From NCBI GenBank assembly GCA_010672925.1, contig JAAHFP010000012.1, forward strand, positions 217,252 through 281,251: DNA of 64,000 nt, given 5' to 3'. This DNA comes from Symploca sp. SIO1C2 (lineage in GTDB: Bacteria > Cyanobacteriota > Cyanobacteriia > Cyanobacteriales > Coleofasciculaceae). The stretch's first letter is position 1; each line of letters starts with the position of its first letter. The notes beneath the pieces are model-generated. The model made no database searches. It saw only the letters and a list, made by a program, of their open reading frames with translations, and was not told where the DNA came from. This document shows, in pieces, positions 63,988 to 64,000 of the stretch. Position numbers and translations under genes: made by a program.

Positions 63988-64000
63988 TACCCCTCAACTC

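Overview
This window is chromosomal DNA from a cyanobacterium, probably a filamentous, repeat-rich one. Evidence: frequent HIP1 octamers (GCGATCGC); cyanobacterial families such as a cyAbrB regulator, a LabA-like NYN protein, an MgdA-type glucolipid synthase, a CrtD-type carotenoid desaturase, DUF928, DUF3352, COP23 and zinc-ribbon/kinase/WD40 fusions; and abundant tandem heptamers between genes. I cannot assign a genus from sequence alone.

Layout. 0-4.5 kb: a RecF-like ATPase cut by the left edge, an RNase D-like exonuclease, MsrP, and a DUF433/DUF5615 toxin-antitoxin pair. 4.6-9.5 kb: a conflict-type cluster on the minus strand, with an AAA ATPase fused to a trypsin fold lacking its triad and to a COP23 domain, a Doc toxin-antitoxin pair, and a CHAT protease-AAA fusion with an altered Walker B. 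9.7-18.4 kb: Uma2 nuclease, argD, queC, a Gfo/Idh oxidoreductase, an SGNH hydrolase, a TacA/TacT-like pair, a 46-residue membrane protein, tRNA-Tyr and tRNA-Thr, and a cyclophilin. 18.6-25.6 kb: kinase-WD40 protein, LapA-like protein, DUF928, purM, DUF4344. 25.6-26.9 kb: a solo IS200/IS605-type TnpB element. 26.9-45.4 kb: mostly housekeeping (sufE, eda, mgdA, serS, rseP, nth, LptC-like, LabA-like, metG, sdhB, cyAbrB, CPBP protease, hydrolase, DUF3352, MscS channel). 45.7-52.9 kb: a UPF0175 antitoxin with a decayed toxin, then a 2164-residue two-partner-secretion adhesin with 20 repeats of about 65 residues. 53-64 kb: crtD, a Septu/COG3950-type ATPase, an RDD/SpoIIM membrane cluster, an ARMT1-like phosphatase, a Slt70-like transglycosylase, and a RecF-like ATPase broken after 49 codons.

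The most unusual content is the repeat layer. (1) Many heptamer families (TTTTAGA, AAATTCT, CACCTAC, TAATAAG, GGCAGGA, AATTCCC and others) fill intergenic DNA and enter genes. Families carrying a stop codon sit at gene ends and supply stop codons; two unrelated proteins end in the same NLEFRI tail for this reason. Families open in all frames lie inside reading frames (a kinase and an SGNH hydrolase). (2) A roughly 214-bp element of four hairpin modules with perfect 18-bp terminal inverted repeats occurs in several copies. One copy is split by a second 114-bp element with a TAA target duplication, and one hairpin differs in sequence between copies but keeps its pairing. (3) Other small inverted-repeat elements of about 95, 110 and 147 bp are present. 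I see no CRISPR array, rRNA or complete secondary-metabolite cluster.
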